Source of the DNA: Anisus vortex
Taxonomy: Eukaryota > Mollusca > Gastropoda > Planorbidae
Direction: 5' to 3'
DNA length: 64,000 bases
Assembly: GCA_949126835.1 (NCBI GenBank)
Contig: OX421495.1
Span: 18,556,079-18,620,078 of the forward strand
Numbering within the stretch: position 1 is the first letter of the stretch; each line of letters starts with the position of its first letter. Shown one piece after another: positions 22,981 to 33,153 of the stretch. Made by a program: the position numbers and the translations under genes. The notes below the pieces were generated by a model that saw only the letters and a program-made list of their open reading frames with translations, was not told where the DNA came from and ran no database searches.

Positions 22981-23510
22981 CCTTACCGTGTTGTCCGTTT
23001 CCACAATTTCCACCTACTTGTTGACGTAAGATGGACTTTCTGACGTCAGCGCTATCTCCCGTTGACCACGACGAATCAGCATCTCTAAATGTAATCTAAG
23101 AATACGTCATCAGCACAACCACTCTAGTAAAACAATTCTCGTCTGCAAGAGTAAATAAAAAAGCCTCGGGTGGTGGTTTGGGGGTTGGAGGGGGGGGGGG
23201 GGTTCGTATCACTCATTACATTTTCACTGTAACCCGTTGAAAAAAAAAATGAACACCCTCATCCCACTTCTCGGAAATCGGAAGATCAATTGCGTCATCG
23301 GGTCACGTGGCGAGTTCCGGTGGCCCGTGCAAGTAAACGGGTTCTTGATTGGCTCTGACTTTCTCGAAGGATTTCCCCACTAAGCCTCCTTTCGGCCGGT
23401 GACTGTTGGCGAATTGGCTTTTCGGTGGATCTGTTCGCTCCAGTGAACTTGGCCGAGCGGAAGGGATGCCATGCAAATAGAACCAGGAAACCGTTATCTG
23501 CCATGGAAGT
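22980..23510. promoter_or_regulatory. Candidate promoter or enhancer region
   Basis: A locally GC-richer stretch with a perfect cAMP-response element TGACGTCA (23041-23048), an E-box CACGTG near 23305, an inverted-CCAAT-like GATTGGC and an octamer ATGCAAAT near 23471. No coding exon can be tied to it, so this rests on motif clustering only. Confidence 0.25.
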
Positions 23511-23719
23511 TCAAATCGCTGAATTCAGAAACACTTCATGAAAGTTGATCAAAAGCAAGGAAGTTTTGAACTAGATCTCATAAAGTATATTTCATAAAAC
23601 ATTACATTCTATTTTAGAAATACAAAGCAATAGTCTATTGAAATACAGGCCTACACAAACAGATGGAGAAAAAACTAATTTTTCTATCCATAGAAAAGCT
23701 TAAAATAGTAGGCCTATCT

Positions 23720-23822
23720 TATATGTTACAGACGCTCTTTCTATACAGAAGATTATTGCGTCCTACGCTTATCCATGAATTGAGTCTAATCTAGCATTTT
23801 GATTCGTATTTTAAGTGATGTC
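23720..23822 (-). mobile_element. SINE family 2 tail
   Basis: GTTACAGACGCTCTTTCTAT followed by AGAAGATTATTGCGTCCTAC, then TCTAATCTAGCATTTTGAT, matching the block at 18313-18390 and, more weakly, 61430-61505. No tRNA-like head is present. Confidence 0.55.
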
Positions 23823-23895
23823 AAGTTATTTTTTTTTTTTCTAGTTTGTTCAGGCATATGTGTATGTATATTTTTTTTTTCATCCTGTGTTCATG

Positions 23896-23991
23896 GACAA
23901 ATGATAGGTTGCCATAGCTAGTCAGGACAAAGGATAGGTTGCCATAGCTAGTCAGGACAAATGATAGGTTGCCATAGCTAGTCAGGACAAA
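23896..23991. repeat. 30-bp tandem repeat, 3 copies
   Basis: Three near-perfect copies of the unit GACAAATGATAGGTTGCCAT followed by AGCTAGTCAG. The 30-bp period keeps a 10-residue frame open, which is coincidental. Confidence 0.95.
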
Positions 23992-25085
23992 GAACAATAA
24001 AACACCAAGCTTGGGGGCTAATACCAAGAAAAAAAAGTAGTATGTAATAACCGTAAAAGGCTCGCCCGTAGATGTAAGGATAAGATAAAATTGTATTACA
24101 TTTTGTTGTGAAATTGAACATAAACAAACAAATTAGGAAAGTAGAATAAAGCCATAAATTAATACCACAATTATAGGCCTATCATAGATTTTTGTTGTTG
24201 TTCAGTTTTTTGTTCAAATTAAAAGTCATAGCTAATCAAGTTGATTTATAAGGCCTGGCCTTTTCAATAGGTCAGGGATTATCGTGTTCATAAACTTCCG
24301 GTTTATTTCCGGCAACACTCTGTAAATTATCTTTTCGGCTTTTGCTGGTGTTGGACAATTTATTTCAACCGCGTCGTCCAGTTATGGTCTTTTAGAAATA
24401 TACAAAGGCTACAAAATTAGTTATGAGTTATGAAGAGTCCGTTTTTAACATCAAAAGTGAATAAACGATAATTAATAGTCTATGTGTTAGTCACGTAAGT
24501 CACGTTAAGTTAAGTTTAAAATAAAGTAGTCAAGAGTAGCGGTTCTTGGCTATCAAAAAACATGATCTATGGATTCATAAAGAAAAAAAAACGAATTTCT
24601 TTAGCATCAAGCAATAAGTTTGGGAATAAAAAAATAAAGTTGATTCTTCACGTCTGACGTTCACAATCCTTCGTTTTCTTTCGGCAACATCTTTTGGAAA
24701 TGAAAAAAAATTAATCCCTTAAATCAGGGGTCGGCAACCTTTTGCTAACAGTGTGCCAAATTAGGATTCCTAAATCATTCAGCATTGCCAAAAGCCTAAA
24801 AGTCAACCTATTTGTTCTATTATACTTTTAAAATAATCATTGTTATAGGCCAATCAATTTAAGCCCGAGCAAGACCATGGACAAGAGCAAAGAAGATTAT
24901 TTATAAAGAAAATAGTTAAAGCGTTTTATAATTAATAACAGAATTAACGTGTTTGTGATTATCATCCTTGTAATTTGGATTATATCAAATACAATATTTT
25001 ATTAGTCTACTAAACTTTCGCAATTATTGTCTAAATAGTCTTAACATTATTTTGGTACTCAAGATGAAGATCTAACACTTAGTAA

Positions 25086-26238
25086 TCTATAGCCTATATA
25101 TAAAGTAGCTTGTGTGTGTGTGTAACCAATCAAAATTGGTTTATTTAAAGACACGTAACCCGCCGCCCCCAACTCATGTTCAAGGACGTCTGCAAATTTG
25201 ACCTAAAGGCTATAGATGTAGTGGTCGGAAACTGGGAGAACCTTGCTCAGCACAGAATTAGTTGGACAGGCACCCTACACACCGGTATAAATGCTGCAAA
25301 GGGCAAACTTCGCCTTATCGCGGAGGCTAAAAGATCAGCGAAGAAAAATAAAGAACACAGGCTGCCCCTGACAAACTCCAACGGTCCCGCTTTCAAGTGC
25401 CAGAGATGCGACAGAACCTGTCTCTCAAGGATAGGTCTCCACAGACACAGTCAATTCTGCAGGGCTGGCCAAATCACAGGAGCGCAAATCTAATCGTCTT
25501 TCGAGACTATGGAGCAAATTTAATGATGATGGTGATGATGCTGAACCTTATTGTCTCATATCTTACTTTTGTGATCTCGCTTATAACATGTCTCTTCCTT
25601 AGCATAGTTGTTAGCGTCTTCGACTGCCATGCGGGCTACCCGGGATCGATTCCCTACTGATGGCTTTCTTTTTTTTTATTCTACATTTTTTATTTAACCT
25701 CCATCAATATTACTTTTTTTTTCAAGATTGGAAAGAATTTTAGGAATTTTAGAGCTTTCCTAAAATATTTTCAGTAAGTTAGTTCTAATAATTATATTTT
25801 GGACGCACCTGGAAGACGCATGTATGATTCTCATCCACATGGACATGGATAGTCCTAACTTTTTGTTAAATAAAAAGGCATGCATTTTTTTTAACCTGAT
25901 TACAATATTTATTTTAAATTACTTTCTTAAATGTTTTCAGAAAAAAAAAATATTTTTAAAGTTAGGCATGAGCCTATGTACTTTTTTTTTCACGTGCAAC
26001 AGTGGGCAATTTAGTTTTTTTGTTAAATAAAAAGAATTGCCTATTTTTAACCTGATTACAATATGTATTTTACATTACTTTCCTAAACGTTTTCAGTAGG
26101 CCTAAATAATATTTATATTTTTAAAAGTATTAGATCTAGCCTAGACTAGACTTTATCTTTCTGATCAATGTAGTTTATCTTAACTTACACAGGCCTATTT
26201 CATTTTTCCCCGGGCAAAGCCGGGGAATTTAGCTTGTA
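25086..26238 (+). mobile_element. Helitron-like non-autonomous element, copy 1, inserted in hAT copy 2
   Basis: It starts TCTATAGCCTATATATAAAG and ends with the hairpin CCCCGGGCAAAGCCGGGG followed by AATTTAGCTTGT. hAT copies 1 and 3 are uninterrupted at this place, which fixes the borders approximately. The body is shared with 52595-53378. The terminal CTTGT is not the textbook CTRRT, so the class is likely but not certain. It contains a tRNA-like block near 25610-25660 and two internal near-repeats starting TTTTTGTTAAATAAAAAG. Confidence 0.6.
25159..25546 (+). pseudogene. LINE C-terminal fragment with CCHC-type finger, inserted in the Helitron-like element
   Basis: The open frame 25176-25493 contains NWENLAQHRISWTGTLHTG and the terminal finger CQRCDRTCLSRIGLHRHSQF followed by C, as seen at the C-terminus of several LINE polyproteins. 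The 3' end is a TGATGATGGTGATGATG tail. AACC is present on both sides, a possible 4-bp target duplication. The related element at 52595-53378 lacks this block, so it is a 5'-truncated insertion. Confidence 0.75.
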
Positions 26239-27429
26239 ATAGTTATATTGTGATCTCAGTTTACTGAGATATCCTTTAATGTTTTAAGAGACGAATGGAA
26301 AGGAAGGATAACGCCGTTAAGTGGAATTGATAATATATGTAGTAATCAGTAAAACTGATTAGTTAAAGTAATGTTCAAAAAGATACATATAAATTATATT
26401 TTTGTCATAAAATATTTATACAATTTTCAAATACTTTTGTTCATTTCAAAGTTATAATTTGTAAGCCATTTATTTTTTTATAAAAGAAAAAAAAACATAT
26501 TAAGATGATTAGCGCAAATAAAATGCTTGATTTATCTCCCGTTAATTAAAAACACGTTTCCACATTTGATTCAATACAAGTTTGAAACCAGTTTGAAACA
26601 AGTTATGTTTAGTAATATAAAAAATATTACTGACTTTTTTTATATGTGTAAGTTGGACCAAAAGCTGAAAGTAGAAGAGCGAATGCCTATCGGTTGAGAA
26701 TAGCAGATGACTTTCCGAAGCTAAGCAACCTCCTTTCAGATTTTTTCCGCAAATGGATGCCCATTTTTGAAAAGCTTTTTAAAGTCTTGCATTTGGTTAG
26801 AAAACTCAACTTTGACTACTTCGATGTTCTTTTGAAATCTAAATATATGCCTTTATATAGGGATGTATATGATGTAGTTAAATGTTTTGAAATTGATTTC
26901 ACGGCAAGTCATATGTCTAATTTCAATGCAAATCCATTCCAGTGGTTCATCTCACTGAAATGTGTCTCTATTCGGAAACATCGCCTTTAACAGTCATTTT
27001 TCCTCATTCAAAACCAGAAAATGTTTTTTTTTATTTTTCATCAATAAAAAAAAATTCGTGGAGGTCTCGCATGCTTTTGAAAATCGGTCTGCGTGCCAAG
27101 TTTGGCACAGGTGCCTTGGGTTCCCGACCTCTGCCCTAAATCTTTTCTTACTCGCAGTACAATCAGTAACGCATCACACAGACATATTTTGTTAGTAAAT
27201 GAACGAATAGGACCGGAAATGTTGGTTGCCTACACTATGCACCATTAAGTTCACCATGCACGCATAATCATTAAGACTTGTCAATAGATCAAGGTTTCAA
27301 GAAAAAGATAATTAGAGGAAAACAACACAAACAAAATAATTTTTTTTTTTTATAAGTGAATGTCTGATGTATTGCATAATGTTCACAATTTTCCTGTATC
27401 GTTGATTTAGAAAATGATGGTTTCTGATT

Positions 27430-27575
27430 AGGAAATAGCAAGCAAATAAATAGAGAAAGAGAAATGAGAGAGGTATGCCGGGGGTGGGTGGGGGGCGAAA
27501 GAGATAGAGAGAGCTCTAGAAAGAGAAAGATAGAGAGTGAGAGAGAGAGAGAGTGAGAGAGAGACGAAGAGCTGG
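27430..27575. repeat. GA-rich low-complexity tract
   Basis: Irregular (GA)n and GAGAAAGA runs. The 111-residue minus frame through it is serine/leucine low-complexity and not a gene. Confidence 0.9.
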
Positions 27576-27767
27576 AGAACAAGAGATGAAGATACATAGA
27601 GCAATAGAAGTTATCTTGAGCCATCCATTGCGTAAATCATCTATAAATAGATCTTCATCAATGTTACGGGATATTTTCATCCTATTCCTTAGTTCAATTT
27701 AACAACAATGTTCTTTTATTCTTTCATTTAGTAATATTAACCGCCCCGAACCACACACACAACATAC

Positions 27768-28089
27768 ACACACTGATACACACTCACACACACACTGATA
27801 CACACGCATACACACACACTGATACACACTCACACTGATACACACGCATACACACACACTGATACACACTCACACACACTGATACACACGCATACACACA
27901 CACTGATACACACGCATACACATACTGATACACACGCATACACACACACTGATACACACTCACACACACACTGATACACACGCATACACACACACTGATA
28001 CACACGCATACACACACACTGATACACACGCATTCACATACTGATACACACGCATACACACACACACTGATACACACGCATACACACCT
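27768..28089. repeat. CA-rich minisatellite
   Basis: Units of GATACACACGCATACACACA and shorter GATACACACTCACACT versions, with length 16-28 bp and irregular order. The minus frames made of CVSVCV-type peptides are by-products. Confidence 0.95.
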
Positions 28090-28099
28090 TCGCACTCAC

Positions 28100-29300
28100 T
28101 TGTGCACACACTATTTTTCTCAATAAATAAAAAAAAAGACTTGTAAAAAAAACACACTTGATCCATGCATTAATGCTGACGTTATTGGAAGCGTATTCTG
28201 TATATTATGCTTAAAGAAAAAAAAAAGAGCCTCTAATTCTTACTCATTTAAAACAAAATAAGGTACAGTTTTGAACCATATGATATTTTTGCCTACATTG
28301 GACACCGGAAAATATTTTGTTAAAAACCTTCCAGGCCTTTGTCTGTCGGATACTTGCTTTTAATGGCCGCTCTTTGAAAAGGGAGCCGGGCAGGGGAGTA
28401 AGGTTGGGGAGGGGGGTGAAGGCGTAGAATTCTCTAAGGGTTGATTATTTCCAAGTTTCTTGCCAGAGTGTAAAGGTGGGAGGGGGCTACATGGTTTGGT
28501 GTATGAAGTAAAGATATATCAAACACAGAGAATCTCAAACACACACACACAAACATATACATATATACACACATACGCGTGGTCCAAAAGGAGCGTCTGT
28601 AACAAAAAGATAGATATCAACAGGACAAGAATTGATACAAAGTTGGCAGGTACACAATATATCAAATATATGTATATTGGCTATATAAATATATATATAT
28701 CAAAGCCACTGGAGTATAGACTATATATTTGGGCATTTATCTATGTTAGCGGGTTATTGTCAACTTTCAGTTGTTTTTTCTTCGTTTTTGTGTGTGTTTG
28801 TGTGTGTCAAGGCCATCATTTATTGACCAATAAAAAAAAGGCTGAGTAAGCTTTTATATATAATTATCGACGAGTGTCCGTTTGAATTATTAAAAGGAAG
28901 TGTGAATCTGTCCTCTGAGCCACTTCCCACAGTTTAACGCTTCGAGTTCCACACGTCTAGGTGTCGGATTCGGGTTAGCTTTTGGGTTAAGGCTAGGTGT
29001 CGAGGTGTTTTTATTATACACCCGCAGAATGGCACGCGACAATCTTATGTTATAGAAGGGAGCTACTGTAAAATATAGGGCAAGATAAGAAACGTAAATT
29101 TAGGTTTCCTTAGAGAGATCTGGAATGTAGTAACCGAAATCGCAACACAGTCCACCATTGTATCGATCCCTGCTTGTGCGATGGCATTGTGAGGCCAGCA
29201 CAAACATAATTAAAATGCAATGCGTAAATAAATTACGTTTATAAGTTGTTTTGTGCGTTTCCTTGCTATATTTTTTTTATTTGGGGGGGGGGGGAGGGGA
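28100..29300. other. No gene recognised
   Basis: AT-rich with TATA-type simple repeats near 28550-28700 and a poly-G tract near 29283. The only longer open frame (28460-28849) is low-complexity and has no recognisable domain. Confidence 0.5.
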
Positions 29301-29302
29301 AC

Positions 29303-29552
29303 AATGGCCGAGTAGCAGCGCGTTCGGCACGGCATACCGAATGGTTCAAATCCTGGTCAGAGCGAGAGGATGTCTGGATGGTGTCCCTGAGTCTACCCAG
29401 CTCTGATAGTTACCTGACATTAGTTATGGAAAAATAAAGGCGGCTGGGCATTGTGCTGGCCACACAATTCCCTAGTATGCCGTGGCCAAAGAAACTGGTG
29501 AACGCCGCTTCACCGGCCCTGTTGATCATTAAGCTCCGACGGGATTATTTTT
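29303..29552 (+). mobile_element. tRNA-derived SINE family 1, copy b
   Basis: The best-preserved copy. Its head is AATGGCCGAGTAGCAGCGCG (A box), with B box GGTTCAAATCCTGG, body GTGTCCCTGAGTCTACCCAG, CATTGTGCTGGCCACACAAT, TATGCCGTGGCCA, and end CTCCGACGGGATTA. It lies about 100 bp upstream of a plus-strand coding exon. Confidence 0.88.
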
Positions 29553-29652
29553 TTCTACTTTTTGTTAATGTTTTTAAAAAGGTGATGTAAATAACGCAAT
29601 CTTTATTTCTGACACGCTCTTTCTCTCTCTCTCTCTCTCTCTCTTTTATCAG

Positions 29653-29851
29653 TGCATGGGAGAATCCTCAGATGGTGCAAGAGCCGAACCTAGTTGCCGT
29701 TCTAATGGATGCCGCCCTGAAGGAGGCTGGCCTGAGCCACGGATCGCTGTCCGAACCCGTGGGGCGACTTCTCCTGGAAGCAGCGGACATAGGCGTGACC
29801 AACGTGGTGGTTCAAATTCTGGCCAGGAATCTCAAAGACTGCATCTACTAA
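29653..29851 (+). CDS. Terminal coding exon of an unidentified gene
   Basis: A long pyrimidine tract (CTCTCTCT...TTTTATCAG) ends in an AG acceptor at 29652. The phase that leaves one base for the previous codon reads AWENPQMVQEPNLVAVLMDA, then a helical LKEAGL segment, EPVGRLLLEAADIGVTNVVV and finally QILARNLKDCIY before the stop at 29849-29851. That gives 65 residues with balanced, protein-like composition, and higher GC than the surroundings. The peptide looks like a compact helical end of a conserved protein, but I do not recognise the family. No matching upstream exon is evident in the window, so earlier exons probably lie beyond or between the transposons. A different frame (29656-29880) is open but arginine/glycine-rich and less credible. 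Confidence 0.55.
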
Positions 29852-30246
29852 TGAACAACCAGTTCTGGAACCGCCACTAACAGTAGGCCAGTACACGAAA
29901 AACACTTTGACGCTATTTGTCTTGATAGACAAGGCTTACCGCACAATCTCATGGTTAAAATTGTATACACGTTGCGAAGTGCAGTCCTTACCCATTATTC
30001 TAAAAATGAAAATGAGTTCACATTTGATCTGACTAGAGTGTACTATGCTTAGACACTTTCAGCGGTGCTTTGAAGATTATTGCAACATAATCGTCTACAT
30101 TCTCAAGAACCATAACTGCGCTTTACTCTCGATTAACTCTCCTATTGACCCTGCTATGGTTAAAAGCCTTATCATGAACATCGATACATCGACCTCTGTA
30201 ATCAGTGGCTTGCCAAGAAGGGCAGCATAGATTTCCATTCATCGAC

Positions 30247-30491
30247 ATGCATAGGCGGAGACTACCAGCGCCGTCTGGCGGGATCGGAGCTAGCTACGTT
30301 GCCACTTTTCTTATTCGTCTGGCGTGGGCCTGTGGTTTGGTCAGCGCAGGGTCGGCGCTTGCCTATTCCCCGGGAGACGAAGGCGGCGCGCGCTTGGCGA
30401 TGTGCAAGAGAAACCACGGGGATAGCTACACCTGTTATGGAGACAATGTGACAGATATTCCTCAGGGGCTGCCCGCGAACGTTACTAATCT
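30247..30491 (+). CDS. First coding exon of a secreted or membrane leucine-rich-repeat protein
   Basis: The first ATG at 30247 opens a frame with a basic start (MHRRR) and a hydrophobic stretch around residues 18-33 (VATFLIRLAWACGLVSA), a probable signal peptide or anchor. It is followed by CKRNHGDSYTCYGDNVTDIP and QGLPANVTNL. The pattern of two cysteines, then IPxGLPxNVTxL, is the N-terminal cap (LRRNT) of extracellular leucine-rich-repeat proteins such as Toll-like, Slit-like or LRR-type G-protein-coupled receptors. The exon ends in a strong donor, CT|GTAAGTACC; reading through would stop at once. No LRR exon is visible downstream in the window. The LTR retrotransposon at 31719 would then lie in the first intron. 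Which LRR family it belongs to cannot be decided from the cap alone. Confidence 0.65.
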
Positions 30492-31194
30492 GTAAGTACC
30501 TTTGTTTGTACAAAAAAAAAAGTAATTGTTTTGAATTTGTAAAAAAAAAAAGTGGGTATTTGTGTTAACGTATATTACAGTGTTTGCTGGTGTGAACTCT
30601 TGTGCTTCTCAGTGTAAGTTATATTTGTATGTGATAGCATTAGTGTGTCGGATTTGGTAGGTTATTACATTCTTGCGATGTAATAGATTTTAAAAGTCTG
30701 ATTGTTTATGTAATTACATTTGTTAATATATTTATATATGCGTGTCTTTATTTTTAGAACTATTTGTGTTTGCTTTTATTGGGTGTTTCTTAAGTATAAT
30801 ATATATTTTATATATATATTTTTGCATCAGTGCCATTGTATTCACTGTTTTGATTGGTTGGAACTGGCGAATGTTCTTATTTTTTGTATGTGTCTGTTTG
30901 CGTGTGTCTGTGTTTAGGTGTCCGTGTTAAAGCACCCGTGTCTATACGCATGTGTACGCTATGTGTGTTTATGTGAGATTTTCAAAGTGTTGCTTTCATT
31001 GACCACTCTTGTTTCACTCAAGCTAAGGACGTGCGATGCACTCTTATTTTTTTTTCTTTCATTGCAAATTTAATGGTGGAATTCTAGGTTCATACCACTT
31101 CTACTTACACCAGAAAATTTAGAATTCCGATATTCCACCCCAATACATAGACTTCTGGTACAAGCATTGTAGTTTGTTTAGTTTGTCCATTTTT

Positions 31195-31560
31195 TTCTCT
31201 CTTTTTAGCACTACGCTTTCGCCAGCTTCAACCCGACACGTTCTTCAGCTTTAGAATTATACTTGATCAATTTTAGCACTATACTCTCTTCCAATTTAGC
31301 ACTACACCGTCTCCAGCTTTAGCAATACACTTTCTCCAGCTTTAACCAGACATTTTCTTCAGCTTTAGCACTATAATTTCTTCCGTTTTAGCACCACACC
31401 CTCTATAGCTTTAGGAATACACTTTCTCCAGTTTTGACAGCACACTTTCTTTATCAATAGCATTACCTTTATTAAAACCTTTCGTACTACACTTTCTCTA
31501 GCTTTAGCACTATAGTTTGTTTTCAGGTTAAGAACTACATTTTCTCTAGCATTTCACTTG
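31195..31560. repeat. Degenerate minisatellite (CTTTAGCACTACACTTTCTC)
   Basis: About ten diverged units of 30-40 bp built on CTTTAGCACTACACTTTCTC and CAGCTTTAG. It is old and irregular. It lies between the LRR exon and the LTR element. Confidence 0.75.
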
Positions 31561-31718
31561 ATCTCCTTCCTAGCGTTAGCCACACACATTGCCTTCAGTT
31601 GTCACCCTACAAAGACTTTGCACCAATCACCAAATCACCCGTTGCTGCTAGATAAAACAAGCTTTGTGCGTGTGTGGCTGTCTAAGGGAGAGAGAGAACG
31701 ATAAATAGATATATATAT

Positions 31719-32751
31719 TGTTACGAAACGTAAATTCCCTACATTGTAATGTTAATAAACCAACTAAACCATTTAAGCGAATTGCGTTTAAACGATACAA
31801 AATATTTCTCAGCTCACGGTTTTCCCCGGGTTTTTCCTAACCTAATTAAAGCATTATTGTTTTTTTATTAACCTCGATAAAAACATGAACTGTGCACGCG
31901 AATACAGCATGTCAAGGTCGTCCGGTCTCTCCTTATTTTGTTAGAGCATTATTGCTTCTTCTTAATAAAAAGTATCTGTTCACGCAGTCAGCACGCAGGC
32001 TTGATTAAAATTCTCGTGTCACTAGGCTGTCGGGTTTTTCCAACGATTGACCCGTAATATATTTCTACGCAATTCGACACTTTAGTCAGTTCTTGGCTTG
32101 CATTCGATCTAGTAACATCAAATATTCTCCGCTCTGAGTATCATTTCTATTTGATTTGTTTGATGGAAAATTTATTATTCTACTATTAACTACAATGCTA
32201 TATGTTCATTGAGGATATTCATTACTAATTGGAATATGTGTATTTCTTGATTGTGTATATAATATTATTTGGATTCCTACTGGATTGATGTTGTAAATTA
32301 AACCAAATTTATCGTTGCTTTCTACACAACTTGGTTAACGTCAATATTTCAACGTTATATACATGTGTGTATGTGTAATATTTATACAACTATTTTAATA
32401 ATCTACACTACCACTCAACATCGAGGTTCTTGCTGTATAATATGAGCCACACCAATAATTATACATGAAGTAAATCAACTGAAAACTCTAAAGCTACGTT
32501 ATGTGAATTGCCAGGGGATACTAAGAACAACGGAATACTCTAGACAACTACAAATAAACTTCAGAATGATATAATAAGATCTTCACTAATACAAGGATAC
32601 TCACACTAATAATAACAATACTATAACTATTATTTTCATAAATTGAATGGGGGCTCTAGCCGTAATAACATTATAAATCATAATTATACTTGTGTGATAA
32701 ATAGAAGGTCTCATCCATAATTTATTATGGTGAATAAATTGCCTTGTAATA
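31719..32751 (+). repeat. 5' LTR
   Basis: It starts TGTTACGAAACG and ends CCTTGTAATA, so the end is TA and not the usual CA. The 3' copy lies at a constant offset of 5,899 bp from start to end, so there are no indels. Near its end, TGGGGGCTC (32648-32656) repeats the first nine bases of the primer-binding site. Confidence 0.95.
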
Positions 32752-32754
32752 AAA

Positions 32755-32772
32755 TGGGGGCTCGTCCGGGAT
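32755..32772 (+). promoter_or_regulatory. Primer-binding site for tRNA-Pro
   Basis: TGGGGGCTCGTCCGGGAT is the complement of the 3' end of tRNA-Pro, the same 18-nt site known from murine leukaemia virus. It lies 3 bp after the 5' LTR, the expected place for minus-strand primer annealing. Confidence 0.95.
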
Positions 32773-33153
32773 TTACTAACAAACGTTTAGAGGATTTGCT
32801 TCAACTTCAAGAATCGTTATACTATTTACACAAACTATTTACAACTGCCGTAATACATACTCGTAACTTGGATGGATTGTGTTGGAAAATATGAACAATA
32901 TACAATATACTAAAGATTGTGATTGAATTGAACATTGCTATTGAGAATCGGAAAACTTAACTATTCAGCCTGGAAAATTATCTTGTGTATTACCTTATCA
33001 AACAAAGTAACTCTAAGAAAGTATTATTTTTATGACCTTGTTGTGACAAATCTGAACTGTGTGGTGTAGTGAATTATTCAAAGGACAGAAAGTAAGTTGG
33101 ACTCTTTATTGTATTATTAACAAGATTTATAGTAACTTTTAATAATATATAAA

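Larger units (their letters stand above)
24725..27133. mobile_element. hAT DNA transposon copy 2, with 8-bp target duplication
   Basis: It starts CAGGGGTCGGCAACCTTTTG and ends GGTTCCCGACCTCTG. The flanks CCTTAAAT (24717-24724) and CCCTAAAT (27134-27141) form an 8-bp duplication with one mismatch. Internal sequence parallels hAT copy 1 and copy 3 except for a Helitron-like insert (25086-26238). The 26694-26990 stretch is transposase-derived but broken. Confidence 0.9.
24240..27285 (-). mobile_element. THAP-domain DNA transposon remnant (outer layer of nested insertions)
   Basis: The left part 24240-24724 and right part 27134-27285 together match the minus strand of the element at 44039-44964. 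The right end carries the inverted repeat TTAAGACTTGTCAAT. Just inside it, in reverse, is a broken THAP-type zinc-finger start (AACATTTCCGGTC, then ATATGTCTGTGTGATGCGTT). The two halves are separated only by hAT copy 2, and the 44-kb relative reads straight across the break. It is degenerate, with stops in the THAP frame. Confidence 0.75.

Noticed and set aside
23295..23504. Minus-strand 69-residue arginine-rich frame as a small gene
   Set aside because: It lies in a GC-rich promoter-like stretch, with no domain and no splice support.
27784..28166. CVSV-rich minus frames
   Set aside because: Translation of CA-rich minisatellite.
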